Source of the DNA: RBG-16-66-20 sp964564865
GTDB lineage: Bacteria > Pseudomonadota > Gammaproteobacteria > Burkholderiales > SG8-39
DNA length: 51,004 nucleotides
Assembly: GCA_964564865.1 (NCBI GenBank)
Contig: CAZMDA010000025.1
Location: forward strand, 1-51,004
Reading direction: 5' to 3'
The translations under genes and the position numbers were made by a program. The first letter of the stretch is position 1; every line of letters begins with the position of its first letter. The notes beneath the pieces are model-generated. The model had not been told where the DNA came from, did not search any database, and worked only from the letters and a program-made list of their open reading frames with translations. This document shows, one piece after another, positions 10,783 through 19,352 of this stretch.

Positions 10783-11418
10783 ATGTACGTTGTGCTCGCC
10801 GGGGCTACCGGCCTCGTGGGCCGGGAGATTCTGCGAGGCCTCCTTGCCGACTCATCCGTGTCCGCGGTCCACGTACTCAGCCGGCGCGAGCCCGCAACCA
10901 GCCATCCGAAACTCACGGCGCATGTTGTTGACTTCCGCTCGCTCCCTGCCTTGCCGCCAGTTGACGAGGTATACCTTGCGTTGGGTACAACGATCAAGGT
11001 GGCGGGTAGCCAAGAAGCCTTCCGGGCGGTGGACTTCGACGCCAACCTCGCCGTCGCCAGGGCGGCGCTCGCCGCGGGAGCAAAGCGCGCAGGGCTAGTG
11101 AGCGCCATCGGCGCCAGCGGGAATTCGGGGACGTTCTACAGCCGCGTGAAGGGCGAACTGGAGGATGCACTCGCCGCCCTTGCTTTCGACGGCCTCGTCA
11201 TCGCCCGCCCTTCTATCCTCGCCGGCGATCGCGAATCCCTCGGCCAACCGTGTAGACCAGGCGAAGCTTTGACCCTCGCCATGAGCCGCCTTCTCGGCCC
11301 ACTGGTTCCGCGAGACTACCGCCCCGTCTCTGCAGCCGCTGTCGCAAACGCGCTGCTCACTAGCGTTCGAACCGCACGCGGGCACACAGTGATCCTCTCC
11401 CGAGAGATGCAGCCGTAG
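10783..11418 (+). CDS. NAD(P)-binding oxidoreductase, TIP30/HTATIP2-like
   Basis: 211 residues. A short-chain, epimerase-type Rossmann protein: GATGLVG (residues 7-13), the acidic/arginine end of strand 2 in LSRRE, and FYSRVKGELEDAL containing a YxxxK-like SRVKGE motif as in TIP30-like proteins. An upstream-extended frame exists, but MYVVLAGATGLVG is the natural N-terminus. It has the higher GC of the chromosome, unlike the three genes before it, so it may be a separate acquisition or original host DNA. Substrate unknown. Confidence 0.75.
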   Translation: MYVVLAGATGLVGREILRGLLADSSVSAVHVLSRREPATSHPKLTAHVVDFRSLPALPPVDEVYLALGTTIKVAGSQEAFRAVDFDANLAVARAALAAGAKRAGLVSAIGASGNSGTFYSRVKGELEDALAALAFDGLVIARPSILAGDRESLGQPCRPGEALTLAMSRLLGPLVPRDYRPVSAAAVANALLTSVRTARGHTVILSREMQP

Positions 11419-11570
11419 CACCTGCCACTCGATCGCTTCCTCAGCTATGCTTTACGTGAAACAAAGACCAAAGGTTTGACCGCCCCTACAGGCATGCGGC
11501 TGGATACCAAGTGGGGACTTTCCGGCCATAGTCCGCCAGAGGAAGAATAGACGAACCGTCTGGAACGCGA

Positions 11571-13166
11571 ATGCCTACATTGAATTGGATCGGCAAAGAA
11601 GCCGTCGTCAAGCACCACAAGGAAGTGCCCTTCCGCCTGCTGGAGCCGGTGCCCGAGTTGTCCTGCGGCGACAGCGGCAGCGGCAACCTCATCGTGCAGG
11701 GCGACAACCTGCATGCGCTCAAGGCCCTGCTGCCCCGCTACGCCGGGCAGGTGAAGTGCATCTACATCGACCCGCCCTACAACACCGGCAACGAGGGCTG
11801 GGTCTACAACGACAATGTCAATAGTCCTGAGATTCGCAAGTGGCTGGGCGAAGTGGTCGGCAAGGAAGATGAGACATTGGACCGGCACGACCGCTGGCTG
11901 TGCATGATGTACCCGCGATTGGTTTTGCTGAAGCAGTTTCTGCGTGACGATGGAGTGATTCTGATCTCACTTGATGATGTCGAGTCGGGCCACCTTCGAC
12001 TACTGATGGATGAGATTTTTGGTCAAAGCAATCGCATCGCCACGATTGTATGGAACACGAGAAATACCGACAACCGAATTAAATCCCGACTTTCGCCCGA
12101 TCATGAATATATTTTCGTCTACGGAAAATCTTCGGGAACCTCAATTGAAGGTCGAAAAATCGACAGATCTGATTTTGCCAATCCAGACGATGATCCACGT
12201 GGACCATATGTTACGGACCCATTGAAAGGGAAAGCAACTGCGACCGAACGCCCGAATCTCCATAGCTATAGCTTTGTGCAACCCGTGACCGGGAGAGTTT
12301 GGGAACCAGATCCGGCGAAGGGCTGGATCACGGACGAGGATGGCTACAAAGAGCTTTTGAAGGAGAATCGAATATGGTGGCCAACTTCCAAGAAAGGTTG
12401 GCCGCGGAAGAAGCGCTATTTGACAGAAACGCAGGAGCGAATGCCCGCGTCCTCCTTCTGGAGCGAGTTTAAAACCCAGTCTGGAGCTCGCGAGCTAGAT
12501 GAAATTCTCGATAAACGTGTATTCGCATTTCCTAAGCCCATCGAGTTAGTTCACAGAATAATCTCGTACTGTGCGCCCTCTGACTCGATTGTGCTCGACA
12601 GCTTTGCGGGGAGCGGTACCACCGGCCATGCAGTGCTGAAGGCGAATGCCGCCGACGGCGGGGCACGGCGTTTCATCCTCGTTGAGATGGACGCGAAGAT
12701 AGCCAACGAAGTGACTGCCGAACGGTTGCGCCGCGTTGGCAGGGGCTACACAAACGAGAACGGTGAACCTGTCCCAGGACTCGGCGGCGGATTCCAGTAC
12801 TGCCGATTGTCAAAAGAGCCACTTTTCAACGCCAATGGCCAGATCCGCAGCGACGTAAGCTTCCACCAGCTTGCAGAGTTTGTCTGGTTCGCCGAGACCG
12901 GCTTGGGCCTGTCGCCAGAAAAGCAAACCAAAGCGGCCAGTCCCCTGCTCGGTGTGCACGAAGGCCGCGCAATCTACTTGCTCTACAACGGCATCCTCAT
13001 GGACCGCTCCGTCGCTGGCGGCAACGTGCTTACCGGCCCGGTGTTCGACTTGCTGCCAAAATTCGCTGGCCCGAAAGTAATCTACGCCGCGGCAAACCGC
13101 ATGGGTGGACGTGCTACGCGAGAAGGCGTCATCTTCAAGCAAACTCCTTACGCGCTGGAGGTGTAA
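11571..13166 (+). CDS. mod: Type III-like DNA methyltransferase (Mod)
   Basis: 531 residues. Motif IV DPPYNTG (67-73) precedes motif I FAGSGTTG (345-352), the beta-class order of adenine-N6 methyltransferases used by Type III restriction systems. The region between the motifs (about residues 85-330) should hold the target-recognition domain. It is visibly more AT-rich than the two ends of the gene, a sign that the recognition domain was exchanged. The stop is 3 bases before the res start, so the two are one operon. The exact recognition sequence cannot be predicted. Confidence 0.9.
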   Translation: MPTLNWIGKEAVVKHHKEVPFRLLEPVPELSCGDSGSGNLIVQGDNLHALKALLPRYAGQVKCIYIDPPYNTGNEGWVYNDNVNSPEIRKWLGEVVGKEDETLDRHDRWLCMMYPRLVLLKQFLRDDGVILISLDDVESGHLRLLMDEIFGQSNRIATIVWNTRNTDNRIKSRLSPDHEYIFVYGKSSGTSIEGRKIDRSDFANPDDDPRGPYVTDPLKGKATATERPNLHSYSFVQPVTGRVWEPDPAKGWITDEDGYKELLKENRIWWPTSKKGWPRKKRYLTETQERMPASSFWSEFKTQSGARELDEILDKRVFAFPKPIELVHRIISYCAPSDSIVLDSFAGSGTTGHAVLKANAADGGARRFILVEMDAKIANEVTAERLRRVGRGYTNENGEPVPGLGGGFQYCRLSKEPLFNANGQIRSDVSFHQLAEFVWFAETGLGLSPEKQTKAASPLLGVHEGRAIYLLYNGILMDRSVAGGNVLTGPVFDLLPKFAGPKVIYAAANRMGGRATREGVIFKQTPYALEV

Positions 13167-13169
13167 GCC

Positions 13170-15875
13170 ATGAACACGTTCACGGCAAAGACCTACCAGC
13201 AGCAGCTGCTCGACAGCATCGTGGCTTACTTTAAGGCTTGCCACGAACTGCCTTCTCCTTCGATTGCCTTCACCGCTACGACCGAGCGGCTGTGGGGCCG
13301 TGGCATCCCGTATAGCCCGTTGTCGGGATTCCCCGCAGACATGCCGTATTTCTGTCTGCGTGTCCCCACTGGCGGCGGAAAGACCTGGATGGCCGCGAAA
13401 AGCCTTGCGCTGGTCAACACGCACCTTCTACGTACAGAGCACAGCGTGGTTCTGTGGCTTGTGCCGAGCAAGCCGATACGCGATCAGACGCTGCGCGCCT
13501 TGCGCGACCGACTTCGCCCGTATCACACAGCACTGCGCGAAGCTGGCCCGACAACGGTAATGGATCTGGACGAGGCCAAGAGCGTAACTCGCGCCACATT
13601 GGACACCTCCAACACCATCATCGTAGCTACTCGACAGGCGTTTCAGGTGGAGGAAGAGGAATCCCGCAAGGCGTACCAGTCCAGCGGCGCCTTAATGCAT
13701 CACTTCGACAACCTTTCGCCAAGCCAGCGCGACGAGCTGTTGAGCGAGGGCGAAGGCGCCGAGCGCACCATTCCCTATTCACTCGCCAACGTATTGCGCC
13801 TACGCCGCCCGTTCGTGGTGGTGGATGAGGCGCACAACAGCCGTACCGAGCTTGCGTTCGACATGCTGGCGCGCTTTCGTCCCAGCGGTGTGATGGAACT
13901 GACCGCCACTCCCGACGTAGAACGCACGCCGAGCAATGTGCTACACAGCGTCTCCGCGGCCGAGTTGAAGGCGGAGGAGATGATCAAGTTGCCGGTAGTC
14001 CTGGAAACTGAACCGAACTGGCAGCAATGCCTGGCCGACGCTATCGGCCGACGCGATGCATTGCACAAGCTGGCCGATGAGGAATCCCGCGCAGGTAGCC
14101 CCTACCTTCGACCGATCGTATTGATTCAGTCGGAACCGCGCCGCGCTGGAGTAGATACGCTCGACTTCGAGCGGGTGCGCAACGAGCTGGTTACCAACCA
14201 TGCGATCCCGGCTGGCGAGATCGTTGTCGCCACGGGCGAAGAGAAGGGACTGGAACAAATCGACGCCAGTTACAAGCTGGGCATTGCAGACCCGGAGTGC
14301 CCTGTGAAATTCGTCATCACCCAGAAGGCACTGGCCGAAGGCTGGGACTGCCCCTTCGCCTACATCCTCGTGAGCATGGCCTCGTTGTCATCTGCCACGG
14401 CTGTGGAACAGCTGCTCGGCCGTGTTTTGCGTCAACCCGGCGCCAGCCATCGGCAGGCAGCACCGCTGAATCGGTCCTATGCCTTTGTAGTGTCGCGCAA
14501 TTTTGCCGAAACGGCAGGTGCGCTCCGTGATCGACTGGTGGCCGGCGCTGGATTCGAGCGTCGCGAAGTGGCCGAGTTCGTCACAGCTGCAAAGACTGAT
14601 CAAGCGCGGCTTGACTTGGAGGGACACGCGGGTCGGGTCGTCGTTCGGCCGGTGGCGATAACTCTATCCGAGAAGCCAGACCTCAAAAGCGTCCCCAAAC
14701 AGGTACGCGACAAGGTGAGTTGGGACGCCAAACTGAACACGCTCACCATCAGCGCGCCGCTGACCGAGGGCGAAGCTGAAGTGCTGAAAGCATCGGTCAC
14801 CAGCGACTCGGCCGCCGCCGCCATTCTCGAGGCCGCCGAAATCAGCCGCACCACAGCCATCGAGTTCTTCCAGACCCCTGCCGAACTAGGCGTGCGCTTT
14901 CGCGTACCGCAACTCGCCTTGCGCATTCAGGGCAAGCTCCAATTGTTCGACGACCCGGAGTTGCTAGATTATCCGTGGGAACTCTCAACTTACGATGCAA
15001 AGCCAACCGGTGAGGAGTTGACCGCGCTCGGCGCTGGGCTCAAGGTTTCCGAGGGTGGCGAGATCGATGTCGAAGGCGAAACTGGACGGGTTATCTCGCG
15101 TTTCCTGCCAGATCTGCAGCGGGATTTGGGGCTGGTCTATCGACCTGAGAATTGGGATGAGGTACGACTTGCCGCCTGGCTGTGCCGGAACCTGCCGGAG
15201 GCATCGCTCACTCACTCAAGCAAACAGGCCTTCGTCACCGGATGGTTGACCGAGCTGCTACGGTTGGATGGCTTCACCCTGGCGCGTACCAACTTGCAGA
15301 AGTTCATGATCCGGAATCTACTCGAAGGCCGGATACGGGACTTGCGCCGAGCGGCAGTGGGTAAGGCGTTTCAGCAATCGTTGTTTGGCGACGATGCGAC
15401 CGCCCGCGTTGCGGTCAGCGACGAGTACACGTTCGAGTTCCATGCGCAGGCGTACTCTCCAAGTCGGGATTACGACGGTCGATTTGGTCATTTCGATTTC
15501 CGCAAGCACTTCTATGGCCGCATGGGCGATTTCGACAGCAAGGACGAGTTCGAGTGCGCCTGCTGGCTGGATATGCAGGCCCAGAAAGGACGAATCGAAT
15601 TCTGGGTGAGGAACCTCGTTCGACGCGAAGGTAGCTCGTACTTTCTCCAAAAGGCCGATGGCCGCTTCTACCCGGACTTTCTTTGCCGACTACCGGATAC
15701 TGCGGACAAGCCTGGCGCCACCCTGGCCGTCGAGTACAAGGGCGCTGATCGCTGGGCTGCCGCGGAGGACGACCGACGGATCGGCGGACTATGGGCAAAC
15801 TTGTCTGACGGGCGCTGTCGATTCGTGATGGTGAAGGACAAGCAGTGGGACTTGATCGAAGAGCATCTAAACTAA
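13170..15875 (+). CDS. res: Type III-like restriction endonuclease/helicase subunit (Res)
   Basis: 901 residues. Superfamily 2 helicase motifs: Walker A VPTGGGKT (65-72), DEAH box VVDEAH (217-222), TAT-type motif III (ELTATPD) and motif VI LGRVLRQPGA. Near the C-terminus a PD-(D/E)xK nuclease pattern is visible: D836 in YPDF, E855 and K857 in VEYKG. This order is that of Type III Res subunits, which translocate or slide on DNA with Mod and cut unmodified DNA. It directly follows mod and appears intact. Confidence 0.9.
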   Translation: MNTFTAKTYQQQLLDSIVAYFKACHELPSPSIAFTATTERLWGRGIPYSPLSGFPADMPYFCLRVPTGGGKTWMAAKSLALVNTHLLRTEHSVVLWLVPSKPIRDQTLRALRDRLRPYHTALREAGPTTVMDLDEAKSVTRATLDTSNTIIVATRQAFQVEEEESRKAYQSSGALMHHFDNLSPSQRDELLSEGEGAERTIPYSLANVLRLRRPFVVVDEAHNSRTELAFDMLARFRPSGVMELTATPDVERTPSNVLHSVSAAELKAEEMIKLPVVLETEPNWQQCLADAIGRRDALHKLADEESRAGSPYLRPIVLIQSEPRRAGVDTLDFERVRNELVTNHAIPAGEIVVATGEEKGLEQIDASYKLGIADPECPVKFVITQKALAEGWDCPFAYILVSMASLSSATAVEQLLGRVLRQPGASHRQAAPLNRSYAFVVSRNFAETAGALRDRLVAGAGFERREVAEFVTAAKTDQARLDLEGHAGRVVVRPVAITLSEKPDLKSVPKQVRDKVSWDAKLNTLTISAPLTEGEAEVLKASVTSDSAAAAILEAAEISRTTAIEFFQTPAELGVRFRVPQLALRIQGKLQLFDDPELLDYPWELSTYDAKPTGEELTALGAGLKVSEGGEIDVEGETGRVISRFLPDLQRDLGLVYRPENWDEVRLAAWLCRNLPEASLTHSSKQAFVTGWLTELLRLDGFTLARTNLQKFMIRNLLEGRIRDLRRAAVGKAFQQSLFGDDATARVAVSDEYTFEFHAQAYSPSRDYDGRFGHFDFRKHFYGRMGDFDSKDEFECACWLDMQAQKGRIEFWVRNLVRREGSSYFLQKADGRFYPDFLCRLPDTADKPGATLAVEYKGADRWAAAEDDRRIGGLWANLSDGRCRFVMVKDKQWDLIEEHLN

Positions 15876-15970
15876 TCGTGTAGAAGCGCGCACACCATCT
15901 CGCCCACTGTGAAGGCGACTTAAGGCGCCGTCTTCATATACGCGACCAATGTTTCTGGGTTGCGGAGAAG

Positions 15971-16010
15971 AGGCTTGCGGATACGGATTCAACTTCCACC
16001 TTTTCTACTA
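15971..16010. other. Decayed copy of the ssrA 3' end, candidate att site
   Basis: Aligned with 8462-8501, 29 of 40 bases match, including 11 in a row (AGGCTTGCGGA). Of the 11 differences, 10 are G-to-A or C-to-T relative to the tmRNA, and all 11 fall in the T-arm and acceptor part. This fits an old right attachment site no longer under selection. It lies between res and the ribosome-binding site of the next chromosomal gene. Confidence 0.55.
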
Positions 16011-16045
16011 CTATCCGCGCTATGCTCCCGCACTAAGGAGGATCC

Positions 16046-17020
16046 ATGACCAAGAAGAAGTGCACCGCGATCGGCGCAGCAATCGTCGCAGTCCTTTTCT
16101 CCGCGCAGATCCACGCGCAGGCCTACCCCACGCAACCGGTGAAGATCCTGGTGGGCTTCCCGCCGGGCGGCACCACCGACGTCATCGGCCGCCTGACGGC
16201 GCAGGAACTGAGCGCCCAGACCGGCAAGTCCTTCCTGGTCGAGAACCGTCCCGGCGCGAGCGGCTCGATCGCGGCCGGCGCGGTAGCCAAGTCCGCGCCC
16301 GACGGGCACACGCTGATCATGGTGCCCAGCACCTACGGCACGGCAAGCGCGCTCTACGCCAACCTGCCCTACAGCGAAAGCGAGCTCGCGCCCGTGGGGC
16401 TGATCGGCAGCACGCCGTACGTGTTCGTGCTGCACCCGTCCATCGCTGCCAACAGCTTCTCCGACCTGATCAAGCTGCTCAAGCAGAACCCCGGCAAGTA
16501 CGAGTTCGCCTCCTCCAGCCCGGGCACCGCGCAGCACCTGGCGGGCGAGCTGGTGAAGCGCATGGCCGGCGTGGACATGCTGCACGTGCCCTACAAGGGC
16601 AGCGGCGCCCTGCTGCCCGACCTGCTCTCGGGCCGCGTGCCGATGATGTTCGAGAACGTGGCCATCATGACGCCGCACATCCGCCAGGGAAAGCTGAAGG
16701 CGCTGGCCATCTCCAGTTCGAAGCGCTCGGCGCTGCTGCCGGGGGTGCCGACGGTGGCCGAGACCGGCCAGGGGCTGGAAGGCTTCGAGGTGCTGGGCTG
16801 GTTCGCGCTCATGGCGCCGGCGAAGACCCCGCCCGCGGTCCTCAACCTGCTCAACGCGGAGCTCAACAAGATGATCGCCAAGCCCGCGATCGTCACCCGC
16901 TTCCAGGAACTGGGCGCCGAGCCCATGGGCGGCACGGCGGAGGCCGCGGCGGCCTACATCAGGGCCGAGCAGGACAAGTGGGGCAAGGTGATCCGCGAGG
17001 CGGGGATCAAGGCGAACTAG
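16046..17020 (+). CDS. Bug-family (TctC-type) periplasmic solute-binding protein
   Basis: 324 residues. A signal peptide ends about IHAQA, then the Bug hallmark YPTQPVKILVGFPPGGTTDVIGR, with RPGASGSIAAG and APDGHTL downstream. Members bind carboxylates or other small metabolites in the periplasm. No tctAB membrane genes are nearby, as is usual for the expanded Bug families of Burkholderiales. A perfect AAGGAGG precedes the ATG. Its stop overlaps that of the convergent dioxygenase gene in a shared CTAG. Ligand unknown. Confidence 0.9.
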   Translation: MTKKKCTAIGAAIVAVLFSAQIHAQAYPTQPVKILVGFPPGGTTDVIGRLTAQELSAQTGKSFLVENRPGASGSIAAGAVAKSAPDGHTLIMVPSTYGTASALYANLPYSESELAPVGLIGSTPYVFVLHPSIAANSFSDLIKLLKQNPGKYEFASSSPGTAQHLAGELVKRMAGVDMLHVPYKGSGALLPDLLSGRVPMMFENVAIMTPHIRQGKLKALAISSSKRSALLPGVPTVAETGQGLEGFEVLGWFALMAPAKTPPAVLNLLNAELNKMIAKPAIVTRFQELGAEPMGGTAEAAAAYIRAEQDKWGKVIREAGIKAN

Positions 17021-17958
17021 TCGTGCAGCGCTGACACCGCTTTCCGGTCCACCTTGGCGGCGCCTTCGGGCGCCGCCTTCATTTGCGCCATCGCCTTCTC
17101 CGGATCGAGGTACCGGCCGTAGTAGTCGCCCATGCCCGAGGTGCGGATCATGTGGCGGATCTCGTTCGGGTCGTAGTCGCCCACCGCCAGGTGCACCAGG
17201 CAGCGGTTGTCCCACATCACGAGGTCCCCGATGCTCCAGTAGTGCCGGTAGACGTGGCGCGGCTGCACCGAATGCTCGCAGAGGAACTTCACGATCGGCC
17301 GGCTCTCCTCCTCGGACAGGCCGAGGAAGTTGCGCACCCGTTCGTTGACGTACAGCGCCTTGCGGCCCGACTCCGGGTGCAGGCGCACCGCCGGGTGCAC
17401 CACCGGCGGGTTCAGGCGCCGGAACTCGTTCGCCACCTCCGGGCCGCGCTGGTCCAGGCCCGCCACCAGGCTGATGTCGTGCACCGCCTCCAGTCCGTCC
17501 AGGAACTCGCGCATCTTGGGCGACAGGCGCTCGTAGGCGAGGTACATGTTGGCGAACATGGTGTCGCCGCCCACCGAGGGCTTCTCCAGGCAGTACACCG
17601 CGGTGCCCTTGGCCGGGCGCGTGGTGTAGGACAGGTCGGTGTGCCAGTTCTGCCCGGCGTTGTAGGTCGGGAAGACCTTGCCGTCCTTCTTCTTGTTGCT
17701 GAGGAGGAAGACCTCCTTGTTGTCCGGATGACGGTTGAAGGGCTGCGAGGAGAAATCGTCCAGCTCGCCGAAGTGGCGCGTGAACGCCACCAGGGAATCC
17801 GGGTCCAGCTTCTGCTCCGGGAAGACGAGCACCAGGTGCTCCAGCCAGGCCTTGCGCAGGGCCTCGAGGGTGTCGGCCGGGACGGGCTTGGACAGATCGA
17901 CGCCGGTCACGCGCGCGCCGCAGGCGTGGCCCACGCGCTGGATGGTCAGGTTCGGCAT
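17017..17958 (-). CDS. TauD/TfdA-family Fe(II)/2-oxoglutarate-dependent dioxygenase
   Basis: 313 residues. The iron facial triad is H106 and D108 (NWHTDLSY) and H256 (MWDNRCLVHLA), with R268/R272 (IRHMIRTS) positioned to bind 2-oxoglutarate. Such enzymes hydroxylate taurine, 2,4-D or related acids. It is convergent with a Bug binding protein, so a linked uptake/oxidation role is possible. The substrate cannot be assigned; alkylsulfonates and aryloxyalkanoates are both possible. Confidence 0.88.
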   Translation of the reverse strand: MPNLTIQRVGHACGARVTGVDLSKPVPADTLEALRKAWLEHLVLVFPEQKLDPDSLVAFTRHFGELDDFSSQPFNRHPDNKEVFLLSNKKKDGKVFPTYNAGQNWHTDLSYTTRPAKGTAVYCLEKPSVGGDTMFANMYLAYERLSPKMREFLDGLEAVHDISLVAGLDQRGPEVANEFRRLNPPVVHPAVRLHPESGRKALYVNERVRNFLGLSEEESRPIVKFLCEHSVQPRHVYRHYWSIGDLVMWDNRCLVHLAVGDYDPNEIRHMIRTSGMGDYYGRYLDPEKAMAQMKAAPEGAAKVDRKAVSALHD

Positions 17959-18020
17959 GCTCGGGCACCTCCGTCTTGGTTCGGATCAGTATAGCGCCGC
18001 GAGGGGGGTATTCTTGGCGC

Positions 18021-19304
18021 ATGCCGAGGGCTGTTTCATTCGAAGACCACCTCGCCCGTGAGATCGCGGCCAGCGAGCGGCTGCGGATGGGGGCCCTGGC
18101 CGCGCTGCTCGGGGCCCTGCTCGTCGTCATCGCGGTGCTGTTCGAGCTGTACCAGTCCGACTACCAGCGCCATTTCGCCAGCCCGCGGGGCTTCTACGCG
18201 TCCTTCATCGTCATCCTCTGCCTGATCGCCTATGAACTGGTGGTGCGCCATGTCGTCGGCCGCCGCGCGGGCGAAGGCAAGCCGATCCCGGAGGCGCTGC
18301 GCTACGTCAACGCCTTCGTCGAGACCAGCGTCCCGACGCTGCTCATGATCCTGATCGCGCGCCACGCCAACCCGGCGTTCGTGGTGCAGGGCGCGGCGGT
18401 GCTGATCTACGGCGTGTTCATCGTGCTCTCGACCATGCGCCTGGACTTCCGATTGTCGGTTTTCACCGGCGCGGTGGCGGCCGTGGAGTACGTGGCGCTG
18501 TGCTGGCACTACGCCGGCGCCGGCGGCGCCGCGTTCGTCGGCACGCCGCTGGAATCGCCGCCCTTCTACCTCGCCAAGGGCGCCATGCTGCTGCTGGCCG
18601 GCCTCGCCGCCGGCTTCGTCGCCCACCAGCTCAAGCGCCGGGTCGGCAACGCCTTCCGCGCACAGGAGGAACGCGAGCGAATCCTGGGCACCTTCGGCCA
18701 GCAGGTGTCGCCGGAGATCGTCGAGGCACTGCTGAAGGGCGGCGCCGGCCCCGAGAGCCGGCGCGCATTCGTCTGCGTCATGTTCATGGACATCCGCGGC
18801 TTCACGCCGATGGTGGAGAGCAAGACTCCCGAGGAAATCGTCGCGATCCAGAACGCGGTGTTCGGCGCCGCGATCGAGGTGGTGAACCGGCACCGCGGCG
18901 TCATCAACCAGTTCCTCGGCGACGGCTTCATGGCGAGCTTCGGCGCGCCGCTGGCGACCGGCGCGGAATGCCGGGACGCCATCGCCGCGGCGCGCGAACT
19001 GGTGGCGCGGGTCGCGGCCCTCGGCGCAGCCGGGACCATCCCACCCACCCGCATCGGCATCGGCCTGCACTGCGGCGAAGCGGTCACCGGCAACGTCGGC
19101 TCGGCGCTGCGCAAGCAGTACTCCATCACCGGCAACGTCGTCATCCTCGCCGCGCGCATCGAGCAACTCACCAAGGAGCACGACGCGCAGGTGCTGGCCT
19201 CCGCCGAGGTGCTCGCGGCGGCGGGCGAGACCGGCGGCACGGCGCTGGGGCCGGTGCCGGTGAAGGGGCGCAACGAGCCGATCGCGCTCTACCGGCTCGC
19301 TTGA
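18021..19304 (+). CDS. Membrane-bound class III nucleotide cyclase-like protein with altered active site
   Basis: 427 residues: about five or six membrane segments between 23 and 202, a short helical linker (RAQEERERILGTFGQQVSPEIV) and a class III cyclase domain (about 250-427). Metal aspartates D257 (FMDIRGF) and D301 (LGDG) are present and R379 is kept. The purine-specifying lysine is Q297, and the transition-state asparagine is I375 in GNVVILAARIE. Activity as a normal adenylate cyclase is therefore doubtful, although a VVILA-type subfamily appears to exist. The ATG at 18021 is used because the longer frame has no support. Confidence 0.8.
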   Translation: MPRAVSFEDHLAREIAASERLRMGALAALLGALLVVIAVLFELYQSDYQRHFASPRGFYASFIVILCLIAYELVVRHVVGRRAGEGKPIPEALRYVNAFVETSVPTLLMILIARHANPAFVVQGAAVLIYGVFIVLSTMRLDFRLSVFTGAVAAVEYVALCWHYAGAGGAAFVGTPLESPPFYLAKGAMLLLAGLAAGFVAHQLKRRVGNAFRAQEERERILGTFGQQVSPEIVEALLKGGAGPESRRAFVCVMFMDIRGFTPMVESKTPEEIVAIQNAVFGAAIEVVNRHRGVINQFLGDGFMASFGAPLATGAECRDAIAAARELVARVAALGAAGTIPPTRIGIGLHCGEAVTGNVGSALRKQYSITGNVVILAARIEQLTKEHDAQVLASAEVLAAAGETGGTALGPVPVKGRNEPIALYRLA

Positions 19305-19312
19305 CGGGACCA

Positions 19313-19332
19313 ATGTAACCGATCGGTTACAT
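19313..19332. repeat. 20-bp perfect palindrome, copy 2
   Basis: ATGTAACCGATCGGTTACAT, identical to 8749-8768 including one extra base on each side. It lies between the 3' ends of two convergent genes (stops at 19304 and 19353), where a promoter operator is not expected. With no loop and no T-run it is also a poor terminator. Confidence 0.85.
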
Positions 19333-19352
19333 CCGCCCCGCCCCCTGCCCCG

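Noticed and set aside
19313..19332. The palindrome between convergent genes as a bidirectional terminator
   Set aside because: It has no loop and no T-run on either side, and the same sequence occurs at 8749 without a gene end next to it.
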